Origin: JASMTM01 sp964441735
GTDB lineage: Bacteria > Thermotogota > Thermotogae > Petrotogales > Kosmotogaceae
Direction of reading: 5' to 3'
NCBI GenBank assembly: GCA_964441735.1
Contig: CAYTVB010000026.1
Coordinates: 1 to 25,060, forward strand
Length of the DNA stretch: 25,060 bases
The position numbers were made by a program, and so were the translations under genes. Shown piece after piece: positions 23,179 to 25,060 of the stretch; the stretch's first letter is position 1, and each line of letters starts with the position of its first letter. A model generated the notes under the pieces. That model was not told the DNA's origin. It worked only from the letters and a program-made list of their open reading frames with translations, and did not search any database.

Positions 23179-23859
23179 ATGGTAAAGTTCATTGATAAAT
23201 TATTGCCCCAGGAAGGTCCTCTTTATTATTTGGAACAACATGTTGACAGAGTTTCTAAAGCAATAAAATACTTGAATAAAGCAGTCTCTGATTATCTTGA
23301 TGATAAACCTGTAAAAGAGTATCAGGAAATCATTGAGAAACTTGAACGCGAAGCTGATGTTATAAAAGCAAAACTACGCTCAAGTTATAAAAAACTCAAA
23401 TTTGTATATTTTGAACGACAGGATATTATGACCTTGCTTCATAAACAGGATTCGGTAATTGATGGTATTGATGATGTTGTAAAGCTCCTAAACATTAATA
23501 AAGTGGAGAGTATTAAGGGTACCGAAGTTGAATCTATGTTGATGGAACTTACTAACTCTGTAACTGAATCTGTTGAAGTGATGGTTAAAACGGTAAAGTT
23601 GCTACTTACACTTGTTGAAAGTTCCTTTTCACCTTCTGAAGTGAAAAAAGAAACTCATGAAATTGAAGCAATTGAGAATTTTGAGTTTGATACGGACAAT
23701 AAATCAATTGCACTTGGTAAAAAGCTATACAGTATGAAAGAAACGCTTCATCCAGTGGATATTTATTTTCTTGAAAAGCTTACCATGACTATCTCGGATA
23801 TTTCTGATGATGCTGAGAATGTAGCTGAAGCTATACTGTTGTTATTAAAAACTGAGTAG
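23179..23859 (+). CDS. DUF47 (PhoU-like) phosphate-transport accessory protein
   Basis: This 226-residue all-helical protein belongs to the TIGR00153/DUF47 family, distant relatives of PhoU. Visible marks are the KLEREADVIKAKLR helix, the FERQDIMTLLHKQDSVIDGIDD block and the C-terminal ISDDAENVAEAIL helix. The acidic E-x-x-x-D positions in the helices are those used by PhoU-fold proteins to bind metal clusters. Members are usually encoded beside PiT phosphate permeases and modulate them. Here the permease starts 11 bases downstream, making a clear two-gene operon. GGGAGGTGG precedes the ATG. The 288-base region upstream is shared with dnaK and is AT-rich; I could not identify a convincing plus-strand promoter or Pho box in it. 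Confidence 0.92.
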   Translation: MVKFIDKLLPQEGPLYYLEQHVDRVSKAIKYLNKAVSDYLDDKPVKEYQEIIEKLEREADVIKAKLRSSYKKLKFVYFERQDIMTLLHKQDSVIDGIDDVVKLLNINKVESIKGTEVESMLMELTNSVTESVEVMVKTVKLLLTLVESSFSPSEVKKETHEIEAIENFEFDTDNKSIALGKKLYSMKETLHPVDIYFLEKLTMTISDISDDAENVAEAILLLLKTE

Positions 23860-23870
23860 GAGGGGTATCC

Positions 23871-25060
23871 GTGATTTTGTTGTTTTCTCTATCATTGGGT
23901 TTTGCTCTTGCCATGGTTATAGGAGGTAATGATGTCGCCAATTCTATGGCAACTGCGGTTGGGGCAAAAGCTATTACGGTTAAACAGGCTGTTATTATCG
24001 CTGCAATACTGGAATTTACAGGTGCTTTTTTCTTTGGTTCACATGTAACATCTACAATCACAAAAGGGATTTTAAATACAAATTTTTTACCCGGAAATGT
24101 TATGGTCTTTGGAGCTATTTCTGCGCTTATTGGAGCTTTTGTATGGTTAGGCATTGCAACTATCTTTGGGTTACCTGTTTCAACCACACATTCAGTTATT
24201 GGCGGAATGGTAGGCTTCGGTATAGTAGCAGGAGGTTTTGAAGCAGTTGACTGGATAAAAATGATTCTGATTGTTTCAAGCTGGTTTTTGTCACCCTTTT
24301 TGGGTGGATTGCTGGCATATATCGTATTTAAGCTTATAGCTGCTCTCATATTAAAAAAAGATGCACCTATCAATGCAGCTAAAAGATATGCTCCATTATT
24401 TATTTCATTCACATTTTTTATCATAATTTTTCTCTTTGCCTTGAAAACATTGAATATTGATTTTTTCTTATCTTTAATAACCGGTGTTGTAGTATTTCTA
24501 CTTACACTGGCTGGTTCAAAATTTGTTATTAACAAATATATTAAAAGAAAAGAAAGCGAGGATCGTTACGATGTAGTGGAAAGAATTTTCAGAAGAATGC
24601 AGATTATTACGTCCTGCTATGTTTCTCTTTCCCATGGTGCGAATGATGTTGCAAATGCTGTTGGTCCTCTTGCGGTTGTTTATATTGCACTGACAGCAGG
24701 AACTGTGGGAACGACAGTGGAGATTCCCGCATGGATATTTGCAGTTGGAGGATTTGGTATCGCATTGGGTGTAGGTTTATGGGGGAAACGGGTCATGCAC
24801 ACGGTGGGTACCAGAATAACAACTCTTAATAATACAAGGGGTTTTAGCATTGATTTTTCTGCAGCTACCTCGGTATTGCTCGCTTCCGTTTTTGGAATGC
24901 CCGTTTCAACAACACACACAGTTGTTGGTGCGGTAACAGGTGTTGGAATGGCAAGAGGATTTGAAGGCGTAAATGCCGGTGTTTTGAAACACATCATGTG
25001 GGCATGGCTTGTCACGGTCCCGGTAGCAGGAGTAACTTCTATGCTGATTTATATGGTTAT
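23871..25060 (+). CDS. pit: PiT-family inorganic phosphate permease (partial, 3' end outside window)
   Basis: The gene runs off the right edge; 396 codons are visible. It encodes a polytopic inner-membrane carrier that takes up inorganic phosphate with H+ or Na+. Both halves carry the PiT inverted-repeat signatures: GGNDVANSMATAVGA near the N-terminus and SHGANDVANAVGPLA in the second half, each followed by a PVSTTH helix motif (GLPVSTTHSVIGG and GMPVSTTHTVVGA). The loop between halves is short and charged (KRKESEDRYD). The start is GTG at 23871, 5 bases after GGAGGGG that overlaps the stop region of the DUF47 gene. The length so far suggests that almost the whole protein is present. Confidence 0.95.
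   Translation, partial: MILLFSLSLGFALAMVIGGNDVANSMATAVGAKAITVKQAVIIAAILEFTGAFFFGSHVTSTITKGILNTNFLPGNVMVFGAISALIGAFVWLGIATIFGLPVSTTHSVIGGMVGFGIVAGGFEAVDWIKMILIVSSWFLSPFLGGLLAYIVFKLIAALILKKDAPINAAKRYAPLFISFTFFIIIFLFALKTLNIDFFLSLITGVVVFLLTLAGSKFVINKYIKRKESEDRYDVVERIFRRMQIITSCYVSLSHGANDVANAVGPLAVVYIALTAGTVGTTVEIPAWIFAVGGFGIALGVGLWGKRVMHTVGTRITTLNNTRGFSIDFSAATSVLLASVFGMPVSTTHTVVGAVTGVGMARGFEGVNAGVLKHIMWAWLVTVPVAGVTSMLIYMV

Noticed and set aside
23831..24535. Long open frame opposite the phosphate permease
   Set aside because: It is antisense to strongly conserved PiT motifs, and its translation is low-complexity Pro/Thr/Lys-rich, so it is a shadow frame.
1..25060. CRISPR array, rRNA or tRNA gene, insertion sequence, phage genes
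   Set aside because: No regularly spaced repeats, tRNA cloverleaf, rRNA sequence, transposase or integrase was recognised.

Overview
This is an AT-rich bacterial chromosome segment with tightly packed genes, short operons, strong Shine-Dalgarno (SD) sequences and frequent GTG or TTG starts. I read it as most likely a member of the Thermotogota. The support is a dnaK gene followed directly by hsp20, an outer-membrane-type beta-barrel (a diderm trait), an NfnB-like flavoprotein tail, a desulforedoxin-like mini-protein and an anaerobe-type gene set. This is inference from gene content. The genus cannot be fixed from the sequence alone.

Layout. The left edge holds the end of an NfnB/GltD-type NAD(P)H oxidoreductase (+), then a DegV lipid-binding protein (-). 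Next comes a two-gene sufC-sufB unit with no sufD, sufS or sufU beside it, which is a minimal Fe-S scaffold. From about 3.1 to 15 kb lies a strikingly AT-rich cell-envelope region. A five-gene minus-strand operon encodes a decaprenyl-phosphate phosphoribosyltransferase-like UbiA protein, a four-helix SMR/ArnE-like transporter, a DUF362 protein and two tandem paralogous membrane proteins that look like GT-C glycosyltransferases. Divergent from it is a secreted, Wzi-like barrel. Beyond it are a GT4 glycosyltransferase (+) and a minus-strand series: a nucleotidyltransferase with a beta-helix tail, a triple-repeat membrane protein, a 41-residue desulforedoxin-like protein that is easily missed, a second GT4 enzyme and a flippase-like (LPG-synthase TM) membrane protein.

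From 15 to 18 kb are a stand-alone DNA polymerase X-type helix-hairpin-helix protein (+) and a coupled minus-strand trio: an ArsB/NhaD-type permease, a 2-hydroxyacid dehydrogenase and a DUF2905 protein. From 18 to 23 kb is a chaperone locus on the minus strand, dnaK - hsp20 - terminator - clpC-like, driven by a perfect-consensus promoter and with no visible CIRCE operator. The right edge holds a DUF47 (PhoU-like) regulator followed by the start of a PiT phosphate permease, which runs off the window.

How they work together. The UbiA-SMR-GT-C operon reads as a possible complete route: make a polyprenyl-phosphate-linked pentose, flip it across the membrane, and transfer it to a glycan outside. 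The nearby GT4 enzymes, nucleotidyltransferase and Wzi-like barrel fit a surface polysaccharide or glycolipid locus. This is the most interesting candidate system in the window. The second is the ClpC-type disaggregase, which lacks the usual ClpP-docking tripeptide and sits in the dnaK/hsp20 locus.
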